Source of the DNA: JAOUFP01 sp963801505 | GTDB lineage: Bacteria; Nitrospirota; Thermodesulfovibrionia; Thermodesulfovibrionales; UBA6898 | Length of the DNA stretch: 64,000 bases | Reading direction: 5' to 3' | NCBI GenBank assembly: GCA_963801505.1 | Contig: CAWDEY010000016.1 | Coordinates: 287,504 to 351,503 of the forward strand | Shown: positions 62,833 through 64,000 of the stretch, in pieces | Position numbering within the stretch: the first letter of the stretch is position 1 | Layout: each line of letters begins with the position of its first letter | Position numbers and translations under genes: made by a program | Notes under the pieces: model-generated | What the model saw: the letters and a program-made list of their open reading frames with translations, nothing else | Databases searched by the model: none | Told to the model about the DNA's origin: nothing

Positions 62833-64000
62833 CTATTTCTTTTCCGCATCCTTTCTGAATACGGACGAATTGATTCCGTACTTCCTCATAAGGTGCTGGA
62901 GAGACTGACGCTCTAAATCCGCTACTTGAGCTGCCTCGGAAACATTACCTTCAGTACGCCTCAGAAGGCGCGTGATGTATTCCATATTGAATGCCATAAG
63001 GGTCTTTTTCCGTGCTTCCTTGTAATCAAGTTCATACATTTCAGGGTTTTCCTCAGGGCCGGGTACCAACGGAGCACTTTTTCCAAAATCGTCCGCTTCC
63101 AGCAAGTCGTTTTTTGAAAAAATCACCGCCCGCTTTATCTCATTCTGGAGTTCACGCGCGTTCCCATTCCACTGTCTGGAAACAAGGTACTGTATAGCCT
63201 CCTCCGTTAACCTCTTCTGGTCCAATCCAAGTTCCGCGCAAAAAAGGGAAAGAAAATGGTAGGCGATCAGAGGTATGTCCTCAGGTATCATCCTGAGGGG
63301 TGGGGTACGAACTGAAACAACATTGAGCCGGTAATAGAGGTCTGACCTGAAAAGCCCGGCGGCAACATTCTTTTCAAGGTCCTGGTTTGTGGCCGCGATA
63401 ACACGGACATCCACTCTGTGGGTAGTGGTATCGCCCAGGGGTTTGAGTTCTCTTTCCTGCAGCACCCGCAGCAGCTTCGCCTGCAACGAGGAGGATATAT
63501 CTCCAATCTCATCCAGAAACAAGGTGCCTCCCTGTGCCGCCTGAAAAAGCCCTTCCCTGTCCGAGTTGGCGCCGGTAAAGGCGCCCTTGCGATAGCCAAA
63601 AAGTTCGCTCTCCAATATGTTTTCAGGGATGGCCGGACAGTTTACGGCCACAAAAGGTTTGGCGGTCCTGGGGCTGAGGCTGTGGATCATGCGGGCTGCC
63701 AGTTCCTTCCCGGTTCCGGTCTCACCGGTAATGAGCACAGTCACGTCTGTCCTCGCCACCAACTTTATGGTGTCGATAAGTTCCTTCATCCTGGGGGACT
63801 CTCCCACGAAGAAAGTCTCTTTTTGTTTTTCCCGGATCCTTCTTTCAAGATCCATGTTCCTCCGAAGAAGTCGCTGATGCTCCAGTGCCCTCCGCGCCGT
63901 GTGCAGCAACCTTTCCTCCTCAAAGGGCTTGGTGATAAAGTCGTAGGCCCCTTCTTTTCATTGCCTCCACCGCTGTCTCAATTGCGCCATAGGCGGTCAT
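62833..64000 (-). CDS. NtrC-type sigma-54-dependent response regulator (5' end outside window), one frameshift
   Basis: The gene runs off the right edge. The receiver-domain tail is visible (MTAYGAIETAVEAMKRR, then after removing one G near 63945 AYDFITKPFEEERLLHTARR). The central AAA+ domain has Walker A GETGTGKELAARMIHSLSPR, the sigma-54 contact loop ELFGYRKGAFTGA and Walker B GGTLFLDEIGD. A Fis-type HTH closes the protein (EAAQVADLERQSLQHLMRKY). It activates sigma-54 promoters on phosphorylation; target genes are not evident here. 360 residues of it are in one clean frame. Confidence 0.92.

Noticed and set aside
1..64000. Genome-wide reassignment of TGA to an amino acid
   Set aside because: Many genes end normally at TGA (for example 418-420, uspA at 3317, both lipoprotein copies), so TGA is a working stop.
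1..64000. CRISPR array or tRNA/rRNA genes
   Set aside because: Repeats found are dispersed or inverted, none is an array of regularly spaced direct repeats. No tRNA arm pattern or rRNA segment was recognised by eye; a tRNAscan run would settle it.

Overview
The window looks like a chromosomal contig from an anaerobic, autotrophy-capable bacterium, most plausibly an uncultivated Nitrospirota (Thermodesulfovibrionia-like) or a related deep lineage. This is inferred from gene content only: a bacterial-type CODH/acetyl-CoA synthase operon with a NuoEFG-type module, pyruvate phosphate dikinase, bactofilin, a small multiheme cytochrome, and a LexA gene preceded by a CGAAC-N4-GTTCG operator. No rRNA or tRNA gene and no CRISPR array was recognised.

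Layout. 1-3.4 kb: HD-GYP tail, kinase-like protein, UspA. 3.4-5.3 kb: an aminotransferase homologue lacking the catalytic lysine and a degenerate GGDEF protein. 5.4-13.7 kb: ppdK, bactofilin, M23 peptidase, purM, then surE, a COG2509 flavoprotein and pcm. 13.8-16.5 kb: an RHS C-terminal cassette ending in an L,D-transpeptidase-like (DUF2778/Tlde1) toxin domain, a putative immunity gene and an IS3 remnant. 16.5-25 kb: small exported, redox and stress proteins, dusB and pgk. 25-28 kb: PATAN-domain protein and pilT. 29.3-42.7 kb: one minus-strand operon, acsE-acsD-acsC-acsB-cooS-nuoE-nuoF(CBS)-small FeS subunit-nuoG, closed by a terminator. 43.4 kb: gatA. 45.5-50.2 kb: two near-identical lipoprotein genes in direct orientation flanking two toxin-antitoxin modules. 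51-53.2 kb: SOS cassette (dinB, small membrane protein, lexA). 53.5-64 kb: Prc protease, K+ channel, damaged gatB, DTW protein, TauE/DUF1634 pair, methyltransferase, small membrane proteins and an NtrC-type regulator running off the right edge.

The most interesting signal is a set of small minus-strand exported or membrane genes interrupted by a single in-frame TGA: a DUF1573 protein (TGA at the first Cys of the SCGCT motif), a DUF2892/YgaP-like protein (TGA at the Cys of the F-C-P-L motif) and a short secreted protein (TGA just after the signal peptide). In each, a 7-bp hairpin with G at the second loop position follows the TGA by 17-29 nt, the geometry of a bacterial SECIS. They are candidate selenoproteins.

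The contig also carries about twenty single-base frameshifts, mostly apparent one-base insertions, in genes that should be intact (cooS, acsB, acsE, gatB and others). Residual sequencing error is more likely than mass pseudogenisation, and such genes are annotated across the frameshift. Intergenic space holds a dispersed ~170-bp repeat with inverted ends and several low-complexity inverted spacer sequences.
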